Shown one piece after another: positions 22,149 through 39,201 of a stretch of 64,000 bases of DNA. Source of the DNA: Daphnia carinata. Taxonomy: Eukaryota > Arthropoda > Branchiopoda > Diplostraca > Daphniidae. Within the stretch, counting starts at the first letter, position 1; every line of letters starts with the position of its first letter. Position numbers and translations under genes: made by a program. The stretch lies in assembly GCF_022539665.2 (NCBI RefSeq), contig NC_081335.1:4030001-4094000 (forward strand), in the 5' to 3' direction. The notes below the pieces were generated by a model. The model was given only the letters and a program-made list of their open reading frames with translations, was not told the origin of the DNA and did not search any database.

Positions 22149-23780
22149 AATGTTTTGACTGAAGCAGAAAGTTTCTCTGGCATGGGCGTGACTATGTTTT
22201 CGTGAAGACTGATTGTCTTGAAATTTACAAGCAAAATGGAAGCTACTGGTGGGTTATTTTGAAACCACTTGTTCGATAGCTAACAACAAGTGCCGCAGCG
22301 GTTTTTACTCCGTCATAAGGCCAGTCATTGGCCGTGACTGCAATTCGGTAGAGAATTGATATTCCAAATTACAATTCCCAGTCCAACGTTAGCTAAGATT
22401 AGCTTCCTAAACTCAGCAAGGCAACTAATTGGCAGCTTGCTGATGTCTGCTGTTAGATGGGTTTCCCTCGTTTGTCATTTACGTTTTAACATGCAATTTA
22501 TCCAGTAAAACAGTAATCTTGGATAGCCAATTTTCCTTAATTCTTCAAATCTGAGCTGTTTTTTTTGCATAATTATGTAAAAATCCATAATTTCCCCCGA
22601 AGAACCATGCAGCGTCGTCATCCATTTATGTAAATTGACAATATGACGGCGTTTCCCGATAGTTACGTAACGATTACTATCCAAAACGTGTTATCTATTT
22701 GTGGATCTGGTGTGAATACGTTGGGATAACGAAACAACAGAGGGTAATCCGAAGTTGCTATGCCTCAAATTATTTTATTTTTTTTTTTTGCTGGCAGGTT
22801 TATTTACCGGACGGTAAATAATTGCAACATGGCGGACTGCCTGTTTGTCCACCGTCCAATTTTTAGTAAGTCATGCAAAATATCCTTCGAAAATAAAACG
22901 GAAAAAAATCTCAATTATTTAAAATCGATTAAACTTTCCGTATATTTTGCATTCCTTTGAGCTATGTCCTAACTAAAAACTACGGAACAACCAATGCAGA
23001 AGAAATTGTAAAAAGAAAAACTCAAATAAACTTTTAAACAATTAACGAAAAAAAGAAAAAGACGTTGATCTACAACGGGACAAGACAAATCCTATTGATG
23101 AAAAAAACAGAAATAACGGTCCTGGTAATCAGCAAATCCCGCAAGCGACGAAATGTGTGATTTACGATAGATATTTACAAAAGAGCCTCGTACGTATTAT
23201 GTGAAATACGTTTCTGTGAAATAAAAAAAAAAAAAAAAAAAAAAAAAGGAAAAAACCATAGTTGGAAGTCCTTTGAAACAAACTCCGTCGCATGGTTCGA
23301 GATCAGAGGCGTTAATTTGGACTAGAACGTATCATGAATTCCTAGAATTCAAACAAACGTCGCCGCCCTACAATTACGGCTAGGGAAAAAAACCTCCATA
23401 TTTCCATATCAAGAATCTTGTAAAATAATCGAAAAAAATAAGAAGTAGAATCGTTTTTTTTTTTGTTAAAAAAGAAAAGGCAAAAAATTTTTAGACAAGA
23501 AGGAAGTGAAAAAAAAAGAATAAGAAGGGTAGACGATGCGGAAGTCTGCGACAGTCGTCACACCCTCTTCCCAGAAGGCTGGCTAAATAGGCAGACGTAT
23601 AGCAATTATTCGCCTCTGTGGGCCGGCACGTCAAGTCACCTGTTGGCCACGGAACACATGCATTGAACAAGTTGATGCATTATTACTGTTGCTGCTTATG
23701 CATGCTCTTGTTACGCAATTTTTCCGGCCGGAAGTGTAGCTTGACCAAGTGTGATTCCGCTTATATTGCATTGCATCTGG
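22149..23780. other. Intergenic
   Basis: Promoter side of ceramide synthase copy 2 and 3' side of the protease. Contains poly(T) at 22780 and poly(A) at 23225-23247. No convincing gene on either strand. Confidence 0.5.
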
Positions 23781-26560
<2,780 letters not shown>

Positions 26561-29500
26561 TGTGCGCAGCTGTCCAGGATCAGCAAAAAATGGGCGAATC
26601 ACACAACGCTGGGAATCGGCAAATGCTGAGCAATTTGGCGGTTGGGCCTACGCGGTACGGATGTACAATAACGAATGTGTTAGACTATAATTGGGGAAGC
26701 CCATCGACAGCAATCGGAAATGAGATAACGGCGGTATAGGAAGAGCTGAGAGCTCGACCAGGAGAGCGGCTCGACACGGAATGAAGCGGCAACGGCAGCC
26801 ATAGTGGCGTTTTATATTGGCCTGCTTCGCCGTGGCTCGTGTGCCGTATTCCACACGGTTGGACGGTCGGTGGAGGAGAAACTGAAACGGAACGGGTCGA
26901 GAAGGAAAGAAAAGAGAGAAAACGGAGGGGAGAAAGAGAAAATTGCTTTGCCACCTATTACACTAATTCGCCTATTCTATTTTCACCTGCCACTGTCTGT
27001 GTGCCGGCAAGATTGTGGCAAAAAATTCAACAAAAAAACATGAAAAATCACATTTTTCAAGAATTCATAGTAAAACGTTGAACAATATCTTCTACGACAG
27101 CACTGATTTCTAGACAGCCCTATTACAGAAAGACAGACAAAATGAAACTAGAAAGGGACAAAAGAAAACGATATCAAAATGCAATGCAGATAAACATGTG
27201 GAAGGGCAGCGGACCGTATACGTTGGATGGGATTAACTCATTTGTAATTCTGCACGGCTAATACGCTTTCCTTACAAAATTAAAAATTCTGCTAACGAAA
27301 AGCCATTAATCTCATCGCCAAAAAATAATCAAATAGCATAAGATGTAGTATCTACTGTAACAGACGATTCGAATGTAGCGTGTTGAACCGCATACAAAAC
27401 GGTTAGCTCCAATTTTGCGCCCTGCTATGTAACCCTACTACGTATAGTTCAAACATAAATATCATACAGCTATCCAGCAGTCTTTGGTTTGTTGGTTGTA
27501 TACTTTTACCAGTTCACACCGTTGAAATTCGAAAGCAACGTGATATCTCCGGTGCGCAAGTGAAACGGGCGCACCGTTCGCGCCTTCTGTCCGATTTCAA
27601 TTAACTTGTTATTGTTTGCATTAACACTTTCCGGCCATTCTGTTTCGTTCCAAAACGCCATCCATCAACGTAGGGGGGACAATGTAACAAAACGAGTGTA
27701 ACAGCAGCAGGCGGTTAATTACACGGGGGCCTTTTTGAAACGTGGACGTTGAGGTGGTCAGTTGTTCGGGCACCACAGCGACCCCATTTCCCTCTGTCTG
27801 CTTATGAGTTTTCAGGGGAAAAACCGATATGACGTGTACACGATTTTTAGGGCTCGAAAATATAGCGTAACTTTCAAGCATCTCTCAAAGCGATGTCGCA
27901 TTTAATATGAAAGAGAGAATCGAGAATACGCAGCAGAAGTCAAAGTTGTGCCGCTGGCCCATATTGCTAATGGCCTTAAACTATAAGAAACGCAAAACGT
28001 TTGAAACGTAAAGGGAGAAAAGAGGAGAAAAAAAAATTATATGTTTTACATCATTAAAGGTAGTGTACGTATCTAACATGAATCAAGCAACAACCTACAA
28101 AGTATGCCCGTCGGAGGGTATGACGCGCAGACGGCCAGGACTTTCGCTGGAGGAACGGGCACGTTCCGTTATACGAATAATGAGCCAGCCCGACAGCTCA
28201 GCTGGATCATGGCCGTCGCTCCAGTTGACTCGATCTCTCATACAACACACATCATTTTTTCCCCGCTACGTTGTTTGTTTAGTTAAAAAAAAAATGAATA
28301 TTTTTGCCACGCATTTCAACATGAACAGGCACATGCGTAAGCGTTGAACATTTTGTACGCAAACTTTGCATTCAGACGATGACGTGCCATCATCCGTTCT
28401 CACGTTTCACCTTCTGTTCAACACGAGTGGTCAGTTTTCTTCCTATCGTCTTGGCCTTTTTTTTTGTTTGCTTGCAGAATCATTGGTACACGAGTGGTTA
28501 GTTTTCGTCCTACCGTCTTGGCCTTTTTTTTGCAGAATCATTCAACACCTCAGGTGTTTTGTTTGACTTTTGTCCAACTAAGGCTTCTCTTTCTTCCCTC
28601 TTTGGATCTTTAAAGATGGCCGCACAAAAAACGGACGTCGTTCACTGCCTACTGTAGAATGGCCTGATTCACTGGACGCAGTTCAAACTAAGAAATGAAT
28701 TAAATGGTATGGTCGTCATCATTTGGATAAGGGTATATCAAATTTAGGTGACCTAGCGGTTCTAGGGGACAAATTCATTTAAAAAAAAAGAGAACTTGAT
28801 GAAAGAAGACTTTTTTTTTCAAGTCCGTGGGCTTCTCGTTGACTTTCTCTTGCTGTGAACGAAGAAAATAGAAATGAGAGGGAGGAAAGACATTGGGCTG
28901 CTGTTTGTTTCCCCTTTTTTCGAGAAAGAAGACACAGAACATAAAAGGAGAGTATTGGGAGCATCGTATGGAGAAAGCAGGGGGGAGGCTCATCTTCCAG
29001 CGATTCTGGAACATGCGTGTACATGTAATAGGCTTGAATGGCTATTCATGTGAGTTGATTCGATGTGCTGTGTGTGTGTGTGTGTGTGTATACGGCACAT
29101 GTGTGTAGAGAAGCACTCTATCGAGCGTGTTGGCGTCGAACGAAAACCGCAGCCGGAAAAATGAAAGAGTTGGTCAATCGAAAATCATTGTTTAGATGAT
29201 TACAACTGCTGGACAACAACGTTTGGCTTTATTTAGTGCCTTCTTATTTATCGCTCCGTTTTGCCCGACGACTTAGAAAATGCCTGGAAATCGGGTCAGT
29301 TTTCCTTGTTTTTTCTTTACGTCAACACGTTCCAGTTTTTTTTTTTTTCAAAACTCACCCGCGATGGGCCGATAAATCAATGCGACATTCTCTCAATGAA
29401 TGACCATATCAAACTGATTGTAGTCACCTACCACCACGTTATTGATAAACGCCCGAAAAAAAGATGGCGTAGCTCAGCCGCAGGTGAATTGCCATTTCAT

Positions 29501-30816
29501 TTTTCACGTCACTGATGGCCAAAACTTTCAAAAGCAAACTGAAGTGTTAAAAGTGTTGTTTTAATGACATGCACTCGCCAATGTGCTGTTTTTACACCAA
29601 CATGAAAATGCAACGAAAACAGACGCCTGTGAATCGGATCGAGAGTCGGACGTCCGATGCGAGAGAAAGTGCCACACTTTCATTTCCACCATCAGGTGTT
29701 TAACTGTTCACTATCCCATAGAATATGGGGGCCTAGAGGAAGACCTGAATTTCCTATCGAAACTAAAATTTTTAATCACGAACTTCGTTGTTCTAACATG
29801 GGACTCCCATTTCGAAAGTGTCTGTGTACGTTTAGCATTTGCGGTGAAAGCACTTTTTGCCCAGCTCCGCGATGCGGTTGGCCATTTTGGCCTGGACATT
29901 CTACAAAAAAACACGCTAAAATTTGGTGGAAATAGAATTAAATAATAAAAAAAAGGAAAACAAACACTGGTTTTATTGTAATTGTTTTGTTTGTTTTTTT
30001 CGGCTATTTTTGTTTTGACAAGTGACTGAGAGGGGGATGGTTAGAAATCAATAACACTCACGCACAAAACAAATCAATTAAGAAAACGTGTCTTTTTAAT
30101 TATCATCGGGGATTTTAGAAAAACGGACAAAAATCACGTTGGCCTTCCGGATACTGGCTGATGTATGCGGAATGCCAATGCTAACGTGCTGCTTGCGGGC
30201 ATAAAATGTAGCGATGGGGAAAATGACTTTTTTTTTTATAGATATCCATGACGTATGGAAATCAAAAGTTCCTTTACAAAATAGACACTGCGAAACAACG
30301 ACAAATTGCAGCGCTAACACACGTGACATTGAAATAGACGCCAACAAAAGTCATCGGCTGTGTGTGTTTGAAAAACAAACAAACAAAAGACGTACAAATA
30401 GAGGACATGGAAAGTTGAAGGGCAATAGTAAAAAGAACTAGAATAAATAGCGAGTAATTAAGATCAACGACACCACAATCGTAATTTTGACTTGTCGATT
30501 TAAAATAATTGGTACGTTTAACTACACGGCATTTTAATGGAATCAGTTCTCCTGCCGATTCTAAAATGCAATTGCGTACCGGTTTGGCCAAAAAAAAAAA
30601 AAAAAAGAAAATACCATTTAAAGATAGACGCTGTGATAGTATAAAAAAAAGAAACAACGACGACATGCACCTCTCGTGGGTATAGAAATTCGACTAAATC
30701 TAGCAAACGTCGATTGCTATATTTTGTTTTTGGCCTATGCGTGGCTCTTCGTACCGAAAATAATCGAATTGAACTCTCGTTCGTGTTTGCTAACAATAGC
30801 TGGCAGCCCCCAAAAA
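26561..30816. other. Long intergenic region with microsatellites and a short tandem duplication
   Basis: No gene recognised. Contents: an (AAT)n run at about 26436-26463, just outside the protease signal exon and within its first intron; a 67-bp direct duplication at 28421-28547; a (TG)n run at about 29070-29090; several homopolymers. A plus-strand open segment at 28104-28250 (GGYDAQTARTFAGGTGTFRY) looks protein-like, but no splice context or family supports it. Confidence 0.4.
28421..28547. repeat. Two-copy direct repeat, period 67 bp
   Basis: ACACGAGTGGTCAGTTTTCT at 28421 recurs at 28488 with few changes. The repeats share CGTCTTGGCCTTTTTTTT and TTGCAGAATCATT. The second copy lacks a 7-bp GTTTGCT-like insertion. 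Intergenic, with no coding role seen. Confidence 0.8.
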
Positions 30817-33800
30817 TTAGACGTAGGTGCTTCGATCGGTGGAAGTTGCCTTGAAATTCTCATCGATGATCAATAAAGTCGTCGGTCGTTCGTTCGTTAT
30901 GGCATTGTCCACCACAATCATCGAATCATGTTGAACGACGTACGGCGTCACCAGTAGTTTCATTCGCTATTTGCAATGGCACATACACACAGAGAAAGGA
31001 AAAAGATAGTTGAATGATAGACCTTCAGGAGATCGCAAAGTATTGACATTTACTTGACAGAACGTTCCAGGTGTGATGATTATTTGATAAATGGCAACGG
31101 TAGGTATCATGGCGATGCTGGAACCTGCTATGCACCATCCCAATAAGTTAGCCCACATCGGATAGACATATCCATCGTACTCCAGCGGCTTGTAATCCCA
31201 TAAACCGTAGCCGATAATGCCCTTTTTGTTTCAATATTAAAAAACATCAATAAACCTAATTGTTTTGCTGAAAGAAACGAAAATGCTTACCATGAGGAAG
31301 ATGGGAGCGATGAATTTCCAACAGACCCGCCAATAGATTCCAGGACAAAAACCGGTCATCGCTTTGATATCTTGGCAGAAGCGATCGATCCCTGTTTGTT
31401 TTTTATTTTGTTTTTCACAAAAAAGAAAAAAAAAAAATTTAAATACAGTTTAGCGAGTTAGTTGAACAACGAACAAGAGCGATCAACATGGCTTGCATTC
31501 TAGAATGAAGTGCTGAGTGCACGAAAATTCATAACGACATTTGCTTGCTCACTCACGTCAGCATTGCAGAGAGCTTCTTAACGCAAACTTTGTTCGCCAA
31601 ATAATATACGGATTGGTGCTTGTCTGTACATGAAAATCACGTTGTCCAACAACGGGGGCTTGAGTAGTAAGCCTAATTATTATTATTTTTTTTTTTTTTT
31701 TTTTGGAAGATCTAGTTAACCTACCGTAAATCCAGGACACGGCGATGGATTCAAAGAGAACGGCGATGAGGATAGAAAAGCCGGCGGCGAAGCGGTCCAA
31801 CAGGTTGAAAAAGTAAAAACCGCCCTGTGAAAAAAGCCGAAGGGCAAATGTAAATGATTGAATTGAAAAAAAAATCAAATAAACTGAAAAAAGTCCTCAA
31901 AATCTGAAATTGATATAACCTGAGAACAGGAAGCCAATCCGACGACAAAGTAGACGCTAAAGAGACATCCAACAAAGATTTCACGATGCCGCCCAATGAT
32001 GGGGTATTCGTCGCTCAGTGCGGTGATGATAGCTTCCGATCCGCCAAACTTGTTGTACACAATGATACAATACGAGAACATATACGACATTTTTTTTAGT
32101 CCCGATGATGGGCAAGGTTTTTTTTAAATCAATATGCTTACGGAGCTGTCCAGTCCGAGTGTCATGAGCATCATGAAGAAGAGCAACGACCAGAATGTGG
32201 ATCCGGGCATCGTTGCGATGGCTTCCGGATAAACGACAAAGACTAGGCCCGGTCCTTCGGTTGCCACCTGGTCGATGGGCTTTCCCGACCGTAACGCCAT
32301 GTAGCCGAGCACGGAAAAGATGACGAAGCCGGCCAGAAAACTCGTCGAACAGTTGATTAAAGATGTCAGAAGAGCGTCCCTGTTTGTTTGTTTTTTTAGG
32401 AGGGGGGGGGGGATTTCATTTCATATTTAAAAGCTGATGGGAATATACTTACAACGCTGGGAAAAAGCTATAGTAATTATCTATTTATAGATGGCCGTGT
32501 ATAACGTGATACTAAAATTAGATCAAGGACAATCGCTGTCCTAAATTTCTAATTCGTAGTAATGGCGGTTTTGGAACTCATTTCTATATAGACTAATCAA
32601 CCCATGACAAAGCCCACGAGCAATTATCCTATGTTGACTCACTCACCGATAGCATAGTACTAAAGAGAACATGGGGAAATAAGATGGCAGATTTAAAAAA
32701 AGAAAAACAATTTAATTCCTTGACATTCACGCGTTTGAAATGTGTCAACCATCTGTTAGTCCACGGAGGCCTAACAAAAAACTCTTAAATTGCCATATTG
32801 TTTCCCTCTTCATTTTTCTACCCTTCAATTAAAAATGTAACAATAAAAAAAACGTGAGTTCTATTACACTTCGAGGTTCGTAAACTTTACGGTGCGCAGT
32901 TATAACATTCGAGCTTGATAACGTATGTGAGTTGGTGTATGTAAGTAAGGCGGTCGTAAGCCTACTCACTTGTAAACGTTGTTGTGGAACTTGTTGTAAG
33001 AGGCAAACGCCAGTAGGACGCCAAAGCCGGGCCCAAGGGAGAAGTAGACTTGCGTGGCTGCGTCGACCCACACCTGAGTTCGTCATAATAAAAAGAAATT
33101 CAAATTTATTATTATTTTTTTAAAGATTAGAATTAATCACAAGCGGAACATCAAAAGCCATTGAAATACACGCTAATTTCAGGACTGTATTATAACGTAT
33201 TTATTAAATGGGAGATGGGAAGTTGAGGACTCACCTCGGCTTTCTTGAGGGCTTCGAAGTTGGGCGATAGATAATAGCGGATGCCTTCGGCCGAGCCCGG
33301 CAGCGTGATTCCACGCACCAACAAGATAAAGAGGACGACGTAAGGGAAGAGCGCCGTGAACCAGACAACCTAACCCGTGTTAAAAATTTACATTTATTGA
33401 TCATTATTTTCAAAGCGAATTTCATTGTTTAATGTTAAAAATAATTTTTTTTTTGGAACAGACGGTCATTCCATAATTGATAGGTTACACTTGCCTTGCC
33501 AGAAGTGGAAATTCCCTTCCATAAACTGAAGTAACAAATCAAGTAGACGACTAGAAGACAGAGCGCAATGTCCCATTTGATGGCGCCTAGGTCGTCGATG
33601 CCTTTGCTCTGATTCAGTTCCAGCAAACCGCGCCTTTTTTTTTTACAAGCATTAAAAACACATATTATATCTTCTTCTGATATACGTGGACTGAAAATGT
33701 CGTCTAAAGCTCTTACACGAAGTACTCCCAAGCGGCTGACGTGTAATTAGTTGCCTGTTGGGTTGAATTCAATTCGGTTTGGCTCTCGAAATCCGATAGA

Positions 33801-36800
33801 GGGTCGCTGATGTTCGTCTGGCTGATGTTCGTACGATTATTGACGATGTAAAAACTGCCGTTGAACTCGTGATTTACCTATACGGGAAATTGTGTTCGAA
33901 TCAGTTCAAACAGACACTCGTGCAATTGAGGTACATTAGACGTAGGCCGCTTTTTATCACGTACGTATTAAAGGAAGACGCTTTCTTTTGTTAAGAAACA
34001 ACGACAGTCTTTTTTTTTTTTTACCTCGGCGCACTGAGGCGTGTTCCACGAATTGGAGCAACTGGTCCACGGTAATTGGCTGGTAAACGAAGCGAAAAAG
34101 AAGTGTAGCGCCCAGGCGATGATGACGTTGTAGAAAAAGTCCACGTAGAAAGCGATGAGGACGACAGCAAATCCAATGCCTACAAAGTTCACACATCGCA
34201 TGCAAATGAACCAAATGCAAAATATTAAAACATATAGCCCTCAAGCGCTGGCACTTGCGGAAATCTTTGACGTTCTAGACAGCCGGTCCGATCTCTTTTG
34301 GAACATACAACAATACGCACGCACACACACACACACACACAAAATGTATGGAAAATGGGGGGTAATGCCACATCGATTCAATTAAATAGGCCATCCGACC
34401 GCATTCCTATTCAACTCTTCTATTGTCGCAAGATTCTCCGACCTGGACAAGTGATCCTTTTCAGATTGCAGGAAGCTGAGTAAACCGAAAACGCAGATAT
34501 CGTTAAGGACGATCGATTAGCTCCAGTGACAAATGAGTGATTGATTCGTCAATTTAGGGCTGTCCCCCCCACTATGTGAAGTCTTTGTCAATTGTGTGTA
34601 GTGACCCAACCAAGTGGAAATGTCGTATCTAAAAAGCGAGTGGACCTTTATCTTTTGTTGAATGCCTTTCTTTCAGCATGGCTGATTCGTCGGACGTAAC
34701 TAAACGCGTATGGATCTTTAGTAGCCAATTATGAAAATGCGTTATCTTCCCAACGTCGCCGGCGGGACGCAAAGAGGGTAGCAACGGGACTCAAGTGCAA
34801 CTACACCCGTCATAATGACTGGCTATATTCGTGCTCTTGAAAATGTTGAAGGTAAATGTCTGGTGATGTCATAGTCTACTTATGTTTTACTACGTTTCCA
34901 CTCGTCTTGCGTCATCGTAATTAGCATAACCGACAGAGCGAAGCGTTGAAACAGGACATTGAGCACATAGTAGACGATATAAAGCCATGAAATGAGGTAA
35001 CACGTATGCGCAAAAAAAAAAAAGTCATCGAGCGTAACATGGATGTAATATGTGTGTGGCTTTCGTTTCTTACCAATGCCAAACAATATGGTAGATGCTT
35101 TTTAAGCGAAACTGATTACCTTTGAAGAGCGGAACGATCCTGCCCCAGCTGGTGATGGCACCCTTTCTGTAAAACTGCAAGCGTTAAACAAAATCCTCAT
35201 TTTAAAAGATGATTATTTCGTTTTAAGAACGTAGACGAAAAAGCCCCGTACCTGACCGAGAGCCAGTTCCATGTAGAAGAGCGGTATGCCACCGACGAAC
35301 AGCATGATTCCGTATGGAATGAGAAAGGCACCTGTAAATAAATTAATACTAAAATTAAAACCAATGTGAAAACTTAAATGGATATAAAGGGCAGAAGGTT
35401 GGAGAATGTTCCAGGATGTAACACGGTAATATTGTGTAGCACCCAGTGACAGTAAAGTATATATTGCGGGTGCTCAGGAAAATAAGACCGAAAACATCCA
35501 TCAACAGCTGGAACTGACACTCGAGGGCCAAGCCACTTAGAAAGCTCCCCGCTTTACGTTTGCCGTGCTTGATGAAGGGTTATGGCCCAAAAATATGCGA
35601 CGCCTTCCAGCAACGCTCGTGGCTTGCACTTAGTTGGAAACGAACACGTCACAACGATATAGCGGCGGTGGACACAACGTGTTGATGATGAATGCCTCTT
35701 GATCTCGGTCGCATAGATCACGAATCAACATGACAAATGAGCACGCATCGCACACACCTATACGCTTTGCAACAACAAAATTTGTTTGAATGTTATGGAA
35801 CGTGGTGATCATTGAAGTTTCGCACAGTCCCGCATCCTTCGTTGCGTAGACGAGGGAATGTGGGGTTACATTGTGCCTTCATTAAGGAATGAATTTTTAA
35901 ACAAGGGCAGAATACTCTGCGTGCTAAATTACTAACCTTAACTTCCACGTACAACCTGACCGCATCGATGACACACACACACACACACGCACAACAAAAA
36001 AAAATTATTTTCGCCTGTATCTACTGGAATTTTCAATCAAGAATTCTGTTTAATTAACTCCTGAACAACCCCCGGGGCAAGTCCGGACATGATTGTAGAC
36101 GCCGTCTAGTTAGCTTTAATTATGTATATCTCATTTGGAATGCGTTGAAAGAGGGGGGTAATAACGTCGAGAAGAGGGGTGGAATAAATACGATACGATA
36201 GATTAGGGGGGGGGGGGAATGAAGGTGCTGGACCCGAGGGAAATATTTCTAGACGAACATCATTTTTATGATTTGGTTGTCAGAAGAAATAAAGAGGGTG
36301 TACAGTTGGCCGTCGATAGCCCACAAGGAAAATAAAGCGACAGTTATGGACAATGCTAATTAATAAGGGATGCACCCCGGAAGAATTTGATGAGCAATGA
36401 AAAGAAAAAAAGATGAGACGTATACAGTCAAACGAAATCCTAATAAATTAGCGTCCAGCAAAAAAAGAACCTACGTTGATGAAGGACATATGAAATTGGA
36501 TAATTTCGTGTGTGTGTGTGTGTGCTTTATTATTTGATTATCTGACAGGCTAGATGAGATTCGATGGCATTTGCGGACACAGCTGACAGTGGCTCATGAA
36601 TCACAGTCGCCGTTTACGAGAGTTAAGCTTATCAACAAGCAACGGACGCTCCTTGAAACCCTAGAATTTATTTCGCTCTTCTTCGAGTTGTCGACTCTTC
36701 GTGCCTCACGTCATATCCAACAGAAGGCATTTCTCTTCGTGGAACGCTCAATTTTGATCCCACCCCCCCCTCCCCCCGGTCCGTCTCTACGACACTTTAG

Positions 36801-38073
36801 TGTGTCCGTGCTTTTTCTCTATAGGTCCTTTTCCCTTTTGATACATTTTTAGCCCTTACACACAAAGACTTTTTGGGGGTGCCATATAAACAATAACGTG
36901 CCACATTATAAGCACACACAGCTCATCATAGAAGAAGAAAAAAGAAAAGCACTTGGAGATTCTAATCTCGCCCTATTGCCTTTTTTTTTTGCCTCTCTTT
37001 TATACTGATCACGCTTCCTGGCCGTCATATCTTGGTGGCACTTGATGAAAACGACGTTCAACTGTTAGCGAAAACAAAAGAACACTCTAGCGATTACGAA
37101 TATAGGACACGACCTCCCCGAAGTTTTCTATATTTGCCTCTTTGTTTTTTTGTTTGTTTTTTTTGTTCCTACGTGACCAAGTCGAAGGATCGCAAGTCCC
37201 GATTTGCTATGCGATGGAAATGAAGAAAAATAAAGAGGCGTTCGTGATGTACCGAAGAAAGTATGATGAATTAAAAAGGCGATTAAAACGATGACGGATC
37301 GTGCTAAAATGGAAAGAACCTTACCTCCTCCATTCTTGTAGCCTATAGGATTCCAATATTTGCGCGTGCAAAAAGAAAAGAAATTAATTTTAAATGAATA
37401 ATTCGAATGGGGGAAATGATTTGATCTTACAGTAATAGGGAAAGCGCCAGACGTTGGCGAGATCGACGGCGAAACCGATGACGGATAACAAGAAATCGAC
37501 CTTCTTGTTCCACGTTTCACGCGGCTCCCCTTCGTTCGACAGCGTTCGCGACACCGGTGGTTTATTGAGCGCCGTCACTTCGTTAAGCGGCACGCTGCTG
37601 GTCCCATCTGCGTTGTTACTTTTCCTTTAAAAAAAGAAAAAACGAAAACATTCGGTGAGGATTCAAATTGTTTTTAAATTAAGAAATCAACACAACAACT
37701 GTTCGTATTTAGCTCGAGTCTGTAACGCCATCTAAAGTACTACGTAATAAGCTGTAGTGATGCAAATACATAAGCCGTTCGGCACAGCGGCGGTGTAGTG
37801 TAATTTTGATAAAGAGGAAATGGGGAGGCAGTTTGATTTTAATCCTGCCGTTGTACGATGACACCAGTACGGTATCTGGCAATATTCAGACGGGCGGCAT
37901 TAGTCGGGATCAACGTGTACAATACGTCGTAAATGCTTCGACTCGAAATTTATAGAGTGAAAAACAGCGTGTCAGACGTTTGAAACGTAATGCAAACAGC
38001 AAATAATAATCGACATAGGGTAAACTACAACTTACCCCATCCAGCTATCCACTCTTTTCTTGAGATTTTGCAT
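30817..38073 (-). CDS. DAT: Sodium-dependent dopamine transporter (SLC6A3 type), complete, 16 exons
   Basis: Exons: 38073-38036, 37624-37431, 37342-37325, 35331-35252, 35174-35120, 34179-34025, 33877-33717, 33633-33495, 33369-33235, 33073-32970, 32379-32142, 32048-31920, 31824-31725, 31391-31291, 31221-31054 and 30966-30817; all phases agree, 654 aa. DAT clears synaptic dopamine using Na+ and Cl- gradients through 12 membrane helices. TM1 reads [20 protein letters not shown] with the amine-binding Asp at about residue 67, and TM3 reads [15 protein letters not shown]. Extracellular loop 2 has the conserved Cys pair ([13 protein letters not shown]) and several N-glycosylation sites (NGS, NRT, NIS, NST, NYT). 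Later landmarks are [40 protein letters not shown] and LTLGLDSSFGG. TM1 and TM3 match DAT better than SERT. Exon 3 is only 18 nt, and the exon 8 donor is GC (GGCAAG/GCAAGT), giving a GC-AG intron. A tyramine/octopamine-preferring relative cannot be fully excluded. Confidence 0.95.
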
Positions 38074-39201
38074 TTTCAATAAAAACAAAAACAAATTCTC
38101 CAATTCCTTAAATGATGACGATACAATCAGCTGACCCCCTCCCCCCCAAAAAAAAGATTTGAAAAAAAAAAAAAAAAAAAGATAATAAATCACTCGTATT
38201 TGAATTGGTCTTCTTCTATGTTGGTTTGAAGAAACGTAAACCTCCCGCTCCGGTCATGATGACCACTCGCTATAAAGGCAACCCCCCAACTAAATTCGTA
38301 TCTCTCAAATGAAACGTTGAGTGTTTCAGTGCGAGAGAAGAAATGTTGCAGAACAAAGAAAATTGGCGCCAATTGCTGATTGGATAAATGAAGACGGCGG
38401 AAGAACTCTGGTTAAGAAGCGATCACCAACAAGGGCGGCCGACATCTGAGAAGGCAGAGGACAACGTGGCAACAGGTCATGTCTAGCAACCAGTTCTCTC
38501 TCCTCTTTTTTTTTTTTTTTTACATATATATTTTACTTCCTCCCTTTTTTGTGTGTGTGTGATTTTGCTCCTTTTTAATTTGGTGCAAGTTCTGCTCCGC
38601 CCTGCGATGCACTCCTGTATAGGGATTTTGCGTACACATCAAACGGCGTGCGCATGCGCCGACCATATCTGGTCCATCTCCATCTATCGGTGAGTTTATA
38701 TTTATTGAAAATTTGTAACTGTTTGCATACGAGTTTTGTCCCTCAGTTTATTCAAATGAGGTGGTGATTGAAAAAAAAAAACTAGAATAAAAAAAAAACA
38801 AGTTACTAATGAACGATGTAACGTGTTAACCAAGGTCAGCATTCATCACGAAAAGTTTTTTTCTTTTTATATTGAACAGATTTTTTATTTCATTCGATAT
38901 CGGCCGGGAAAATTTGGTATTCATAAACAACGGAGATTGGAACTTCACCAAAAAAAAAAAAAAAATGGGGAAAAGAGGGGAAAGACTGTCGCACACCTAA
39001 ATTCAAAAATCACTTCGTGCTATTTCGTGCAACTCGTCATACGAACAAAAAATATAAAACGTTTAAGAAGAAAGCACCCATTTGAACAAAAAAAAGGAAT
39101 AATAAATGATTGTTATGTGTTAATTAGCGTGACGAAGGCGTGATTTGACGCGTTTACTGGGGGGGGAGCAGATCAGATACAAAAATCGAGAACTGCGTTC
39201 A
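38074..39201. other. Space between the dopamine transporter and the VWC gene
   Basis: Upstream region of the transporter (promoter and 5' exons if any) and 3' region of the VWC gene. Very rich in A and T runs (38160-38180, 38505-38521, 38950-38966). Small frames on both strands are probably chance. Confidence 0.5.

Noticed and set aside
28104-28286. Plus-strand open segment with a CUB- or cuticle-like look (GGYDAQTARTFAGGTG)
   Set aside because: No flanking exons or conserved Cys residues; too short to assign.
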